Shown: piece after piece, positions 8,447 to 17,582 of the stretch
How the letters are laid out: each line of letters opens with the position of its first letter
Numbering within the stretch: position 1 is the stretch's first letter
Assembly (NCBI GenBank): GCA_030426845.1
Contig: JAUHXR010000012.1
Span: 1-63,207 of the forward strand
Length of the DNA: 63,207 nucleotides
Direction of reading: 5' to 3'
Source: Polyangia bacterium
GTDB lineage: Bacteria; Myxococcota_A; Polyangia; Polyangiales; Sandaracinaceae
Translations under genes and position numbers: made by a program
The notes under the pieces: model-generated
Seen by the model: only the letters and a program-made list of their open reading frames with translations
Told to the model about the DNA's origin: nothing
The model's database searches: none

Positions 8447-11149
8447 ATGCTGGACTCGCGCTCCGCCCCCGTCGCCCGGCAGATGGTCGTGGGCCTCGCG
8501 TGCGCGGCCCTGGTGGCCGTGGCGGAGGCGCTCGTCGCCGCCCTCGGGGACCACGCGCAGCGCGTGACCCCGGGCGAGTTCGCGACCGCGATGGCGGACC
8601 TCTTCGCCTTCTACGCGCCGCTCGCGCTCGCGGTCGGGCTCGCGAGCACCCCGCTCGTCGTCCTCCTCGGCCGCGTGCGCGCGCTGCGGCCGTGGGCGCT
8701 CTTCTCCTGGGCGTCGGTCTTCCGGCCCCAGCCCGCGCTCTTCGCCCGGCTGGTCGCGGGGCTCGTCGCGATCGGCGCCTTCGTCGGCGGCGCGACCTAC
8801 TCCTCCCACGAGTTCGCGACCCGGTTCCACCTGCCCTGGCTCGCGGCCCTCGCCAACGCCCTGGCGATGCTCGGCTTGCTGCTCGCCGTCGGGCTGCTCT
8901 TCGCCGCCGTCCGCGTCGTCCTCGAGGCGCTCGCGCGCGGCGCCCTCGGCCCGCTCGCCTCGGTCGGGGTCGTCGGGGTCGTGGCGGCTGGCGCGGCGGT
9001 CGGCGCCGTCTACGCGTTCTGGCTCCACTTCCCCGACTTCTTCGTCACCTACCCCCCGCTCAAGGTGGCCTGGGGCCCGGCGATCGCGCTCGTCTTCACG
9101 GTCGGCTCCGTGCTCGCCTCCCGGGTCGAGCGCCGCGCGCCTCGGCGGGCGCGCGCGTTCCGCGTCGCGGCGATGGCGGCCGCGCTCACCGGGCTCGCCT
9201 GCGCGATCTTCGTCGGCGCGACCTACGGCCACGACAACCGCGTCCGCCACGTGGTCGAGGACCGGACGGTGGGCGGCGGGGCGGTGGTCCGCGCCTACAT
9301 CAACCTCACCGACCGCGACCGCGACGGCTTCTCCTTCGCGTTCGGCGGCGGCGACTGCGACGACTCCGACCCCGCCGTCTACCCCGGCGCGCCGGACGTC
9401 GAGGGCGACGGCGTGGACGCGGACTGCTTCGCGGGCGACGGCAGCCCGGAGGTCGCGGCGCTCGGAGACGGTCACCCGGGGGAGGTCCCCGACGAGGTGC
9501 CGCGCCGCCCGAACATCCTCTTCCTCAGCGTCGACGCGCTCCGGCCCGACCACCTCGGGGTCAACGGCTACGAGCGACCGACCTCCCCCAACATCGACGC
9601 CTTCGCGCGGACCGCCGTGCGCTTCGAGAACACCTACGCGCAGTCCACCCGCTCGATCCGCTCGATGTCGTCGATGATGACGGGGCTCTACCCGTCGGAG
9701 ATCCGCTACGGCGAGGAGATCGAGTGGACGAGCGTCGACCCGAGCAACGTCACCCTCGCCGAGCGCCTGCGCGAGCAGCGCTACGGCACCGCCGCGTCGA
9801 TGGGCTCGAGCTACTTCGAGCGAGCCCACGGCTTCTTCCAGGGGTTCGGCGAGGTCGTCCACAACGCCGAGCGCGTGCGCGCCGCGGCCCCGCAGCAGGG
9901 CCTGCGGATGCTCAACCAGCTGCAGCAGCAAGACAACCCGTGGATGGTGTGGATCCACCTGATGAACGTGCACCAGCCCTACCTGCCGGAGGGCACCGAG
10001 TCGCGGTTCGGCCCGACCTACTGGGACAAGTACGACGACGAGATCATCCTGGCCGACGAGCAGGTCGGCCACGTCCTGGACCGCCTCGAGGAGCTCGGCC
10101 TCGACGACGACACCGTCGTGGTGCTGTTCAGCGACCACGGCGAGGCGATGGGCGAGCACGGGGTCTACGGCCATACCACCACGCTCTTCGAGGAGGAGCT
10201 GCGCGCGACGCTGATGATCCGCGCGCCCGGCATCGCGCCGCGCGTGGTCACCGATCGGGTCGGCCTCATCGACGTCTACGCCACCGTGCTGAACCTCGCG
10301 CGGCTGCCCATCCAGCGCCAGGTCGCCTCCCACAGCCTGGTCCCGCTGATGACCGGCGAGGCGGAGACCCTCGGCGAGCGCGAGCTGATCGCCGAGATCC
10401 TCCCCGACGGTCGCTTCCCGTACGACCGCAAGGTGCTCCTGCGCGGGCGCTACAAGCTGCACTGGTGGGTGCGTGAGGGCCGCTTCGCGCTCTTCGATCT
10501 CGAGGACGACCCGGGCGAGCGCGAGGACCTGTCGAGCGAGCGGCCGGAGCTCGCGGACGAGCTGCTCGGCCTGCTGCGGGCCTGGACCTCGAGCCGCAGC
10601 CGACCCGAGCAGCAGTGGCGGCACGCGGTCGAGTCGGACGTGCTCCGCTATCCGCCGGACCGCATCGAGAACCCCGTCAACTTGACGTTCCAGGGTGCGT
10701 TCACGCTGCTCGGCTGCGACGTGGACGAGCGCCGGCTCCGGCCGGGAGGCACCCTGACCGTGCAGTGCTTCTGGCGCGTCGACGAGAGCACCACGCGGGA
10801 CTACCAGATGCTGGTGGAGGCCGCGGTGCCGCCCAGCCACCCGGCGCTTCCGCACATGCGGAGCGAGCACTACCCGGTGGGCGGGCGCTACATGACGTCG
10901 CAGTGGGAGCCCGGCGAGATCGTCCGCGACCGCGTCTCGCTCACCATGCCGGACGAGCTGCAGCGCGGCACCACCGTCCGGGTCCTGCTGCGGGTGCGGG
11001 ACGGGCGCACGGTGCTGCCGTTCTCCAACGGCACGAGCGTGCTCACGATCGACACGGTGCGCGTCCCGGGGACCGCGCCGACCACCCCGACCACGCTGAC
11101 CCCGGCCCTGCCGCCCGACGCCGGCCCGGACGCGCCCCCCGCGCCCTGA
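8447..11149 (+). CDS. membrane-bound sulfatase/alkaline-phosphatase-superfamily enzyme
   Basis: About 900 residues from the ATG at 8447; the frame is open further upstream but there overlaps the kinase gene. Residues ~10-270 hold about five to seven membrane helices. Residues ~289-326 are a Ca-binding-like Asp-rich loop (DRDRDGFSF, GGGDCDDSDPAVYPG) as in MopE-type myxobacterial proteins. The enzyme domain runs from ~355 (PNILFLSVDALRPDH) to ~700 with metal-site DHGEAMGEHG. At the residue normally made into formylglycine there is Ser403 in SIRSMSSMMTG, not CxPSR. It is therefore better seen as a Ser-nucleophile phospho- or sulfo-transferase/hydrolase than a classical sulfatase. The C-terminus is a beta-rich domain and a Pro/Thr tail. 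Confidence 0.8.
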   Translation: MLDSRSAPVARQMVVGLACAALVAVAEALVAALGDHAQRVTPGEFATAMADLFAFYAPLALAVGLASTPLVVLLGRVRALRPWALFSWASVFRPQPALFARLVAGLVAIGAFVGGATYSSHEFATRFHLPWLAALANALAMLGLLLAVGLLFAAVRVVLEALARGALGPLASVGVVGVVAAGAAVGAVYAFWLHFPDFFVTYPPLKVAWGPAIALVFTVGSVLASRVERRAPRRARAFRVAAMAAALTGLACAIFVGATYGHDNRVRHVVEDRTVGGGAVVRAYINLTDRDRDGFSFAFGGGDCDDSDPAVYPGAPDVEGDGVDADCFAGDGSPEVAALGDGHPGEVPDEVPRRPNILFLSVDALRPDHLGVNGYERPTSPNIDAFARTAVRFENTYAQSTRSIRSMSSMMTGLYPSEIRYGEEIEWTSVDPSNVTLAERLREQRYGTAASMGSSYFERAHGFFQGFGEVVHNAERVRAAAPQQGLRMLNQLQQQDNPWMVWIHLMNVHQPYLPEGTESRFGPTYWDKYDDEIILADEQVGHVLDRLEELGLDDDTVVVLFSDHGEAMGEHGVYGHTTTLFEEELRATLMIRAPGIAPRVVTDRVGLIDVYATVLNLARLPIQRQVASHSLVPLMTGEAETLGERELIAEILPDGRFPYDRKVLLRGRYKLHWWVREGRFALFDLEDDPGEREDLSSERPELADELLGLLRAWTSSRSRPEQQWRHAVESDVLRYPPDRIENPVNLTFQGAFTLLGCDVDERRLRPGGTLTVQCFWRVDESTTRDYQMLVEAAVPPSHPALPHMRSEHYPVGGRYMTSQWEPGEIVRDRVSLTMPDELQRGTTVRVLLRVRDGRTVLPFSNGTSVLTIDTVRVPGTAPTTPTTLTPALPPDAGPDAPPAP

Positions 11150-11203
11150 CCCCCCGGGGAAACCCAGCTGAAAGCCGGTCCAATCGGGGGGGGCCTATGG
11201 TAT

Positions 11204-11221
11204 CCCCAGCTGAGACTGGGG
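11204..11221 (+). promoter_or_regulatory. perfect 6-bp hairpin in the leader of the Cys-rich lipoprotein gene
   Basis: CCCCAG, a six-base loop, then CTGGGG. The right arm runs into the purine-rich GGGGGAGGG stretch just before the ATG at 11232, so folding could hide the ribosome binding site. It could also be chance in GC-rich DNA. Confidence 0.3.
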
Positions 11222-11231
11222 GAGGGTTGGA

Positions 11232-13850
11232 ATGACAAATCGAACGGTGCTGCGCTGCCTGTTGGCCGGCGCGTTGATCTTGAGCGCGTGCGACGACGGT
11301 GACGGGGGGACCGACTCCGGCCCCCTCACCGACGCGGGTCCGGCCCCGGTCGACTCCGGTCCGGGCGACGCCGGGCCGCCCGCGGAGACCTGCTCCGACG
11401 GGACGATGAACCAGGACGAGACCGACGTCGACTGCGGCGGCACCTGCGGCGCGACCTGCACGCCCGGTGACATGTGCGGCGCCAACGGCGACTGCACGAC
11501 CGACATCTGCGAGGGCGGAACCTGCCAGCCGATGCCGACCTGCTCCGACGGCGCGATGAACGGCACCGAGACCGACGTCGACTGCGGCGGCTCGATGTGC
11601 ATGGCGTGCGACGACGGCGACATGTGCGCGATGGACAGCGACTGCACCAGCAGCTTCTGCAGCAGCATGGTCTGCACCGCGACCGTCTGCGGCGACGGCA
11701 TGGTCCAGGGCGCGGAGGACTGCGACGACGGCAGCGGCGGCATGCCGGCCGAGACGGCCACCTGCGACCTCGACTGCTCGTCGGCGATGTGCGGCGACGG
11801 CACCCTCAACGCGACGGCCGGTGAGGCCTGCGACGGAGACGGCGCGGGGATGGGCGGCGAGACCGCGACCTGCGACACCGACTGCACCCCGGCGCTCTGC
11901 GGCGACGGCCTGGTCAACGCGACCGCGGGGGAGGCCTGCGACGGAGACGGCGCCGGGATGGGCGGCGAGACCGCGACCTGCAACCGAGACTGCACCACCT
12001 CGATGTGCGGCGACGGTGTGGTCAACCCGACCGCGGGCGAGGCGTGCGATGACGGCAACACCGTCGACACCGACTCGTGCACCAACGCGTGCGCGATCAA
12101 CGGGGCGATGATCAACATCACCGGCGCCTCGACCTTCGACACCGGGACGGGCGAGCTCGACGGCGTCGTGGCGATGGGCTGGAACACGACCACCAACACC
12201 TGGGACGTCGGCTCGTTCACGGTGGCCGTGGGCGGCACGCTGGTGGTCAGCGGCCCGAACAACTTCGTGGTCAACGCGGCGGTCATCGACGTCGCCGGGA
12301 CGATCGACGCCTCCGGCCAGGACGGCACCCCCGGCGACGGCTGCAACTCGCCGGTCAACGGGATCGGCGGCCTCGGCGGCCCCGGCGGCAGCCCGGGCGG
12401 TGACGGCGCGCCGGGCAGCGTCACCGTTCCGACCGTGAGCTTCGACGGCCTGGCCGGCGGCGGCCCTGGCGGCGGCCTCCCGGGGACCACCGACAGCTCG
12501 GGCGGCGGCGGCGGCGGCCACCTCACCGTGGGCTCGGACGGCGCCGGCACCAACTTCGGCGCGGGCGGCCCGGCGTACGACGGCGTCACCGCGATGACCG
12601 GCGGCTCGGGCGGCGGCGGCGGCTCCGCGGACGACGACGGCGGCGATGACGACGCGGGCGCGGGCGGCGGCGGCGGCGGCGGCTACGTCGACCTCAACGG
12701 CGCGAGCGGGGTCACCGTGAGCGGCCTCGTCGACGCCAGCGGCGGCAACGGCGGCAACACGGACTGCAGCGGCAACTCGGGGTCGGGCGGCGGCGGCTCC
12801 GGCGGCGTCATCTTCATCGGCGGTCCGCCGCAGAACATCACCGGCACCCTCGACGTCTCGGGCGGGCTCGGCGGGACGTTCGACTTCGCTGGCGGCCGCG
12901 GCTCGGACGGCATCGTGTTCCTCCGCGGCTCGTGCACGGACGGCCTCATCAACCAGGACGAGTCCGACGTCGACTGCGGCGGCGCGACCTGCGCCGGCTG
13001 CAGCGTGGGCTTCGCGTGCCGCGCCGACGCGGACTGCTCGTCCGCCAACGCCTGTCTCTTCGGCATCTGCCGCCCCATGACGTGCACCGACGGCACGATG
13101 AACGGGATGGAGACGGACGTGGACTGCGGCGGGTCGGAGTGCCTCCCCTGCGGCGGCGGGCAGATGTGCGCCACCGGCGCGGACTGCCGGAGCGCGACCT
13201 GCACGGCCGGGCTCTGCGAGGCGACCGGTGAGCTGATCTGGATGGGCCACGACTGGTTCAGCACCAACCCCGACATGGATCGGCTCCTCGCCAACGCGAT
13301 CCTGACGAGCGAGGCGCCGGGCACGATCGACGTCGTCATCTACGACGAGTTCGCCGACAACTCGGCGACGGGCGAGGTCGCCAACGTCGTCACCGCGATC
13401 AACACCGTCCTCCCGACCCTCGGGCGCGCGGCGTCGATCACCCGCCTGAGCGACAACACGATGCTCGCGGCCGCGCTCGCGACCGCCGACGTCCTGATCA
13501 TCGCCGAGCAGGAGGTGGGCGACGCGACCACCCTCCAGGGCATCGCGACCGCCTGGAACCCGCTCCTGCTCTCGTTCCTCAACGGGGGCGGCACGGTGAT
13601 CGTGCACACGTTCTTCGACCCCAGCTTCGAGCTGATCAACAACACAAACCTGATGACCTTCACCGGTGAGCTGAACGCTACCGGGAGCCCGGTCAGCTTC
13701 GTCGTGCCGACGAGCCCGCTCTTCGTCGGGGTGACCGACGGCTACTCGGCGGCGGACGGCAGCATCACCTTCGCCATCACCGGCGGCACGACGGTCGCGA
13801 CGTCCGGCACGCCCGGCGCGCCGATCATCCAGGTCCGCGAGTACCCGTAA
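11232..13850 (+). CDS. large Cys-rich-repeat and Gly-rich surface lipoprotein
   Basis: 872 residues with a clear lipoprotein signal (ALILSAC, Cys20) and a DSGP/DAGP spacer. Two copies of a CSDGxMNxxETDVDCGG module follow, then four CGDGxxN modules of about 36 residues (myxobacterial Cys-rich repeat/DUF4215 type), then a beta-rich domain and a Gly-rich segment (~370-550). Two more CxDGxxNxxExDVDCGG modules come next. The last ~210 residues look like a ThuA/GATase-like Rossmann domain (TIDVVIYDEF, ADVLIIAEQE, GGGTVIVHTFF). It is probably anchored on the outer membrane and disulfide-rich, a structural or adhesive surface protein; no catalytic residues were identified. It converges on a glycosyltransferase gene across a hairpin. 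Confidence 0.8.
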   Translation: MTNRTVLRCLLAGALILSACDDGDGGTDSGPLTDAGPAPVDSGPGDAGPPAETCSDGTMNQDETDVDCGGTCGATCTPGDMCGANGDCTTDICEGGTCQPMPTCSDGAMNGTETDVDCGGSMCMACDDGDMCAMDSDCTSSFCSSMVCTATVCGDGMVQGAEDCDDGSGGMPAETATCDLDCSSAMCGDGTLNATAGEACDGDGAGMGGETATCDTDCTPALCGDGLVNATAGEACDGDGAGMGGETATCNRDCTTSMCGDGVVNPTAGEACDDGNTVDTDSCTNACAINGAMINITGASTFDTGTGELDGVVAMGWNTTTNTWDVGSFTVAVGGTLVVSGPNNFVVNAAVIDVAGTIDASGQDGTPGDGCNSPVNGIGGLGGPGGSPGGDGAPGSVTVPTVSFDGLAGGGPGGGLPGTTDSSGGGGGGHLTVGSDGAGTNFGAGGPAYDGVTAMTGGSGGGGGSADDDGGDDDAGAGGGGGGGYVDLNGASGVTVSGLVDASGGNGGNTDCSGNSGSGGGGSGGVIFIGGPPQNITGTLDVSGGLGGTFDFAGGRGSDGIVFLRGSCTDGLINQDESDVDCGGATCAGCSVGFACRADADCSSANACLFGICRPMTCTDGTMNGMETDVDCGGSECLPCGGGQMCATGADCRSATCTAGLCEATGELIWMGHDWFSTNPDMDRLLANAILTSEAPGTIDVVIYDEFADNSATGEVANVVTAINTVLPTLGRAASITRLSDNTMLAAALATADVLIIAEQEVGDATTLQGIATAWNPLLLSFLNGGGTVIVHTFFDPSFELINNTNLMTFTGELNATGSPVSFVVPTSPLFVGVTDGYSAADGSITFAITGGTTVATSGTPGAPIIQVREYP
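11688..12005 (+). repeat. tandem coding repeat, units of 102-108 bases
   Basis: Units begin at 11688, 11790 and 11898 with a partial fourth at 12006. Units two and three are 108 bases and nearly identical over their GAGGCCTGCGACGGAGAC core; the first is 102 bases. They encode CGDG...GEACDGDGAG...CDxDC modules. The near identity suggests recent duplication. Confidence 0.85.
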
Positions 13851-13904
13851 CCGCGACGCTCGCGGCGTCGCGGGCCGCCGGCGCGAGCTGGCGGCGCTCT
13901 CGAT

Positions 13905-13936
13905 GAGCCCCGCTCGGGTACGCCCGGGCGGGGCTC
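13905..13936. terminator. bidirectional terminator candidate between convergent genes
   Basis: A 32-base near-perfect hairpin: GAGCCCCGC, T, CGGG, TACG loop, CCCG, G, GCGGGGCTC, giving 14 pairs with one T-G wobble. It sits between the stops at 13850 and 13970. No run of T follows on either strand, as is common at very high GC, so termination is inferred from position and stability. Confidence 0.55.
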
Positions 13937-13969
13937 TCCTCGTGGGCGGACGAGCCGCGCGGCGCTCGG

Positions 13970-15181
13970 TCAGCGCGCGTCGACGTAGCGCTCGAGCAGC
14001 GCCTTGAGCGACGCGGCGGTCACCCGCACGTCGTGCCGCTCGAGCACCGCGGCGCGGCCGGCGCGGCCCATCGCGACGAGCCGCGGCGTGTCGGTCGACA
14101 GCACCTCGCGCACCGCCGCAGCGAGCGCGTCGACGCTCCCCGCCGGGATGAGCCAGCCGTTGACCCCCGGCTCGACGAGCTCGGGGATGCCGGCGACGTA
14201 GGTGCTCAGGACCGGCCGCTCGAGGCCGAGCGCCTCCATGATCACGACCGGGAGGCCCTCGGCGAAGCTCGGCAGGACCATCGCCCGCGCCGAGAGGATG
14301 TGCTCGCGCACTTCCGCGCCGCTCGCCCACCCCGTGATCGTCACGCGGTCCTCGATCCCGAAGCGGCGGATCGCCGCCTCGACCTGGGGCCGCATCTCGC
14401 CGTCGCCCACCAGGACCAGCTCGAACGGCACCCCGTCGGCGGCCACCCGCCCGAGCGCCTCCACCAGGAGGATCTGCCCCTTCTGCTCGGAGAGCCGGCC
14501 CACGCTGACGAGGCGCGGCGCCTCGGGGAACGCGCGGCCGTCGCCCTCGAGGAACGACGTCTCGACCCCGCAACGTACGATGTGGATCTTCGACCAGTGC
14601 TCGTAGGCCACGCGCCGGTACATCTGGCTGCGCCCGAAGCTGCTGATCCCGCACACGAAGCGGGAGCGCTCGATCTTCTCCGCGAGCGAGATGAGGAACG
14701 GCTTGTCGAACTCCTCCGGGCCGTGGACGTGGAAGCTGTAGCCGGGGCCCCCGAGCTCGTGGACGAGCATCGCGACGGTGGCGGAGTTGGTGCCGAAGTG
14801 AGCGTGGACGTGCTCGACCCCGTCGCGCCTCATCCAGTCGAGGAGCACGCAGGCCTCGCCGAGGTAGGCGCCGTGGATCGCGAGGCCGCGCTCCGAGCCG
14901 AGCCCGACGCGGGTGGCGAGGGCGGAGGCGCGCGCGAACCGCGCCGGGCGCTCAGTCGCGACCTTGGCGAGCGCGGTCGCGAGCCCCTGCGGGCCGACGT
15001 CGAGCACGAACCGCGTGCGCTCCTCCTCCGCCTGGTCCGCGGGATCGGCGAGCGGCTCGGCCACCCGCCTCACGGAGTAGCGGACGACCTCCACCCCGAG
15101 CTCCTCGAGCGCCTGCAGCTCGCGCCGGATGAACGTGTGGCTGACCTTCGGGTACTGGTTGACGAGGTAGGCGACGCGCAC
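13970..15181 (-). CDS. GT4-family glycosyltransferase (WcaL-like)
   Basis: A 403-residue GT-B retaining glycosyltransferase. The N-terminal domain starts MRVAYLVNQYPKVSHTFIRR, the signature of the WcaL/colanic-acid type. The C-terminal nucleotide-sugar domain has RLVSVGRLSEQKGQ, VGDGEMRPQVE and the EX7E motif (FAEGLPVVIMEALGLERP). Length is normal. It acts in the cytoplasm on a lipid-linked glycan, probably for exopolysaccharide or O-antigen. It is not adjacent to the main glycan genes at 33-47 kb. Upstream on its own strand is a membrane protein gene, 87 bases away, with a three-copy 15-base repeat between. Confidence 0.88.
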   Translation of the reverse strand: MRVAYLVNQYPKVSHTFIRRELQALEELGVEVVRYSVRRVAEPLADPADQAEEERTRFVLDVGPQGLATALAKVATERPARFARASALATRVGLGSERGLAIHGAYLGEACVLLDWMRRDGVEHVHAHFGTNSATVAMLVHELGGPGYSFHVHGPEEFDKPFLISLAEKIERSRFVCGISSFGRSQMYRRVAYEHWSKIHIVRCGVETSFLEGDGRAFPEAPRLVSVGRLSEQKGQILLVEALGRVAADGVPFELVLVGDGEMRPQVEAAIRRFGIEDRVTITGWASGAEVREHILSARAMVLPSFAEGLPVVIMEALGLERPVLSTYVAGIPELVEPGVNGWLIPAGSVDALAAAVREVLSTDTPRLVAMGRAGRAAVLERHDVRVTAASLKALLERYVDAR

Positions 15182-15221
15182 GGGCGCTAGATAGCATGGC
15201 GCCGCCTCCGGCGTGGCGCGC

Positions 15222-15266
15222 GGCTCCGGCGGCTGCGGCTCCGGCGGCTGCGGCTCCGGCTTCTGC
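15222..15266 (+). repeat. three 15-base tandem repeats in an intergenic gap
   Basis: Unit GGCTCCGGCGGCTGC, two perfect copies and a third with two changes, filling half of the 87-base gap upstream of the glycosyltransferase gene. It is GC-rich and could be slippage-prone. No gene or promoter motif was seen in it. Confidence 0.85.
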
Positions 15267-15268
15267 GA

Positions 15269-16579
15269 TCACCCCGCTCGATCCTCGCGCGCAGGCCTGA
15301 GGCGCCGGCGCCAGCTCACCGCGAGCGCCCCGAGCAGCGACACGAAGCCGAGCGCCACCGAGGTCACGCCCCACCCCAGCGCGCCCCGCGGCAGCCAGCC
15401 GCGCGAGACCACGAGGTGCGCGATCGCGAGGCCGAGCGGCGTGACCGCGATCGCGGCGCGTCGACGGTCGCGGAGGGCGAGCGCGAGGGTCGCCAGCGCG
15501 AGGAGCCCGTCCGCGAGCAGCTCGTGCGCGGGCCAGCCCTCGGCGATCCCGCCGCGCATCCACACCGCGACGTAGGCCGCGGCGAGCGCCCCCGCGAGGA
15601 GGCGCGCGGCATCCTCGGCCGGCGCGGGGCCCCACCCGACCGAGGGCGTCGGGATCGGCCCGGCTCCGAGCTCACGCGCGCGGTACGGCGGCCGCGGAGC
15701 GCCGACCGCGGGCTCGGTCGGGACGGGCGAGCGATAGGCGCGCAGCGCGAGGGTCGCCGCCACCGCGGCCGCGACCGCGCCGAAGTCGTCGGGGCAGGCG
15801 ACGCCCGCGACGGTGAGCGAGACTCCGCAGGTCACCCAGACGAGGCTCTCCTGACGCAGCGCGCGCGTGCCGAGGAGGAGCAGGGAGAGGCCGAGCGGGC
15901 CGGGCGACAGGCGATGCTCGACCACCCAGTAGCCCGCGTGGAGCGCGCCGAGGGCAGCCCACAGGCTCCACGCGCCGAGCAGCGCGCGCCGACCGCGGAC
16001 GTCGAAGCCCACGCGGCTCGCCACGTCACGCGGCCCCCAGAGCGCCGCCGCGCCGACGAGGAACACGACCGCGCCGACGAGGAGGCCGCCGCTCCGCGCG
16101 TCGACCGTGCGCAGGGCGTGGGGCACCGCCGCGAGGGCGGCGCCGCCGAGGATCGGCGCGATCCAGGCCGCGCGGCGCGGGGTCAGCTCGAGGGCCCACG
16201 TGAGCCCGACGAGCTTCGCGACGAAGAGGAGCCACCACGCGAGGCTGGCCAGCGGGCCGACGCCGTCGAGGTACGCGCTCGTCTCGACGTGCATCGTGAG
16301 GTCGCCCTGGTAGAGCGCGACGAGGAGGCCGAGCATGACGGCCGCGCGCCGCTGGCCGATGCGCGTGAGGAGCGCGGCCCCGCCGATCAGGGCGGCCGCG
16401 TAGAGCTCGGCGAGGCCGGCGACGCCGAGCTGGCCGAGGAGCGAGCCCGCCGCCGCGGCCTCCCGCGACAGCAGCCACATCCCGCCGAGGACGAGCGCCG
16501 CGCTCAGCAGGTAGACGGGGTTGTACTGGACGAACCAGCGGTGGAAGAGGGACGACCGAGCGGGCGGGCTTCCAGGCAT
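15269..16579 (-). CDS. polytopic membrane protein of unknown function
   Basis: About 436 residues from the ATG at 16579 (a GTG two codons earlier is possible). The protein starts with a short polar N-terminus, then FVQYNPVYLLSAALVLGG. About twelve hydrophobic segments follow along the whole length, separated by short Arg-rich loops, with one longer Pro-rich loop near the last third (PRPPYRARELGAGPIPTP). No transporter or enzyme signature was seen. The opening WFVQYNPVYLLSA resembles conserved myxobacterial membrane proteins of unknown role. It lies on the same strand as the metallo-hydrolase gene 133 bases upstream and the glycosyltransferase gene downstream. Confidence 0.75.
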   Translation of the reverse strand: MPGSPPARSSLFHRWFVQYNPVYLLSAALVLGGMWLLSREAAAAGSLLGQLGVAGLAELYAAALIGGAALLTRIGQRRAAVMLGLLVALYQGDLTMHVETSAYLDGVGPLASLAWWLLFVAKLVGLTWALELTPRRAAWIAPILGGAALAAVPHALRTVDARSGGLLVGAVVFLVGAAALWGPRDVASRVGFDVRGRRALLGAWSLWAALGALHAGYWVVEHRLSPGPLGLSLLLLGTRALRQESLVWVTCGVSLTVAGVACPDDFGAVAAAVAATLALRAYRSPVPTEPAVGAPRPPYRARELGAGPIPTPSVGWGPAPAEDAARLLAGALAAAYVAVWMRGGIAEGWPAHELLADGLLALATLALALRDRRRAAIAVTPLGLAIAHLVVSRGWLPRGALGWGVTSVALGFVSLLGALAVSWRRRLRPAREDRAG

Positions 16580-16712
16580 GGCCACGCGCCTTGCAATCGC
16601 GCGGCCACGCGGCGCGGCAGGTCGCGGGTGGCCCGCGTCTCGATCGGAAGGCTCGATCCGGGGGTGCGATCTCGCCGCCACGTCACGGACCGCCCTGGAC
16701 CGCGTCAGGCTG

Positions 16713-17558
16713 TCACTCCGCGGACGGCGTTTCGGGCGCGTCCGGCGCGCAGGGAGGCGGCGCGAACGATCGGTCCGGCGGCCCCTCGCCGAGATCCCCG
16801 CCATCGAGCGCGGTGCGCACCGCGTCGGCGGTGACGGGGCCGCCGTGGCCGAGGAACAGCCGCTCGACGCCCTGGGCGAGCAGCCACTCGAGGATCGCCC
16901 GGATGCGCGCCGGGTGCGCCTGGAAGTAGTGCTCGGTCGGGACATCGCTCGCGAAGAGCCCGCCGAGGTAGCCGCCGAGCACGAGGTCGCCGACGATGGC
17001 GTCGCCCGACGCGAGCAAGACCACCGACGAGCCCGGGGTGTGGCCGGGCGCGCTCCGCACCACCCCGTCGACGCCGTAGGGCCGCAGGTCAAGGCAGTCG
17101 TCGAACGCGAGCGTCGGCGCGAACGCTGGGTACTCCTGGGTGAGGAAGCCCGCGAGGAGCTCCGCGGTCAGCCCCGTCGGGTGGAGCGGCGGGTTGCGCC
17201 CGGCTTCGGCGGTCGACGCGTCCGCGCGCTGGAGCGCGATCGGGACGCGCAGGGACGCGGCGAGGGCGCGCGCCGCGCCGGCGTGGTCGGCGTGCGCGTG
17301 GGTCAGGACCAGCAGCCGCACCGAGCGGCGGCGGACCGACGTGCGCGCGAGGGCGCCGAGGACATCGCCCTCCTGCCCCGGGTCGCCGCTGTCGACGATC
17401 ACCGTCCCCTCGCGCCCCTCGATCGCGTAGACGTTCGAGACCGGCAGCCGGTAGAGGTGAACGCGCTCGCGCGTGGCCCCCTCGAAGGTCTGGGTGGTCA
17501 CCGCGCACCCCGTGGTCGCGAGGAGGGTGAGCAGGACCAGGCCGAGGGGCGCGCGCAT
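16713..17558 (-). CDS. metallo-beta-lactamase-fold hydrolase, lipoprotein
   Basis: 281 residues. The signal ends in LLATTGC (lipobox, Cys18). The metal site is complete: THAHADHAG (His87, His89, Asp91, His92), a distal His in APGHTPGSSV, the bridging Asp in DAIVGDLVLGG and a last His in FLGHGGPV. This is a binuclear zinc hydrolase of the glyoxalase II/MBL superfamily, placed in the envelope by its lipid anchor. The substrate cannot be told from motifs. The C-terminus is a Pro-rich tail beyond the catalytic fold. It follows the AlkA-like gene by 24 bases and may share its transcript. Confidence 0.85.
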   Translation of the reverse strand: MRAPLGLVLLTLLATTGCAVTTQTFEGATRERVHLYRLPVSNVYAIEGREGTVIVDSGDPGQEGDVLGALARTSVRRRSVRLLVLTHAHADHAGAARALAASLRVPIALQRADASTAEAGRNPPLHPTGLTAELLAGFLTQEYPAFAPTLAFDDCLDLRPYGVDGVVRSAPGHTPGSSVVLLASGDAIVGDLVLGGYLGGLFASDVPTEHYFQAHPARIRAILEWLLAQGVERLFLGHGGPVTADAVRTALDGGDLGEGPPDRSFAPPPCAPDAPETPSAE

Positions 17559-17582
17559 CGGTGAGGGCGATGATACGCGCTC

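Noticed and set aside
8447-11149. Calling this gene a formylglycine-dependent sulfatase
   Set aside because: The CxPSR site is absent; only the wider superfamily can be supported.
15222-15266. Tandem repeats as a CRISPR array
   Set aside because: Units are 15 bases, directly adjacent without spacers, and no cas gene is in the window.
16579-16596. A sigma-54-like promoter, TGGCCACGCGCCTTGCA
   Set aside because: The GG to GC spacing is one base too long and it points away from the genes, which are on the minus strand.
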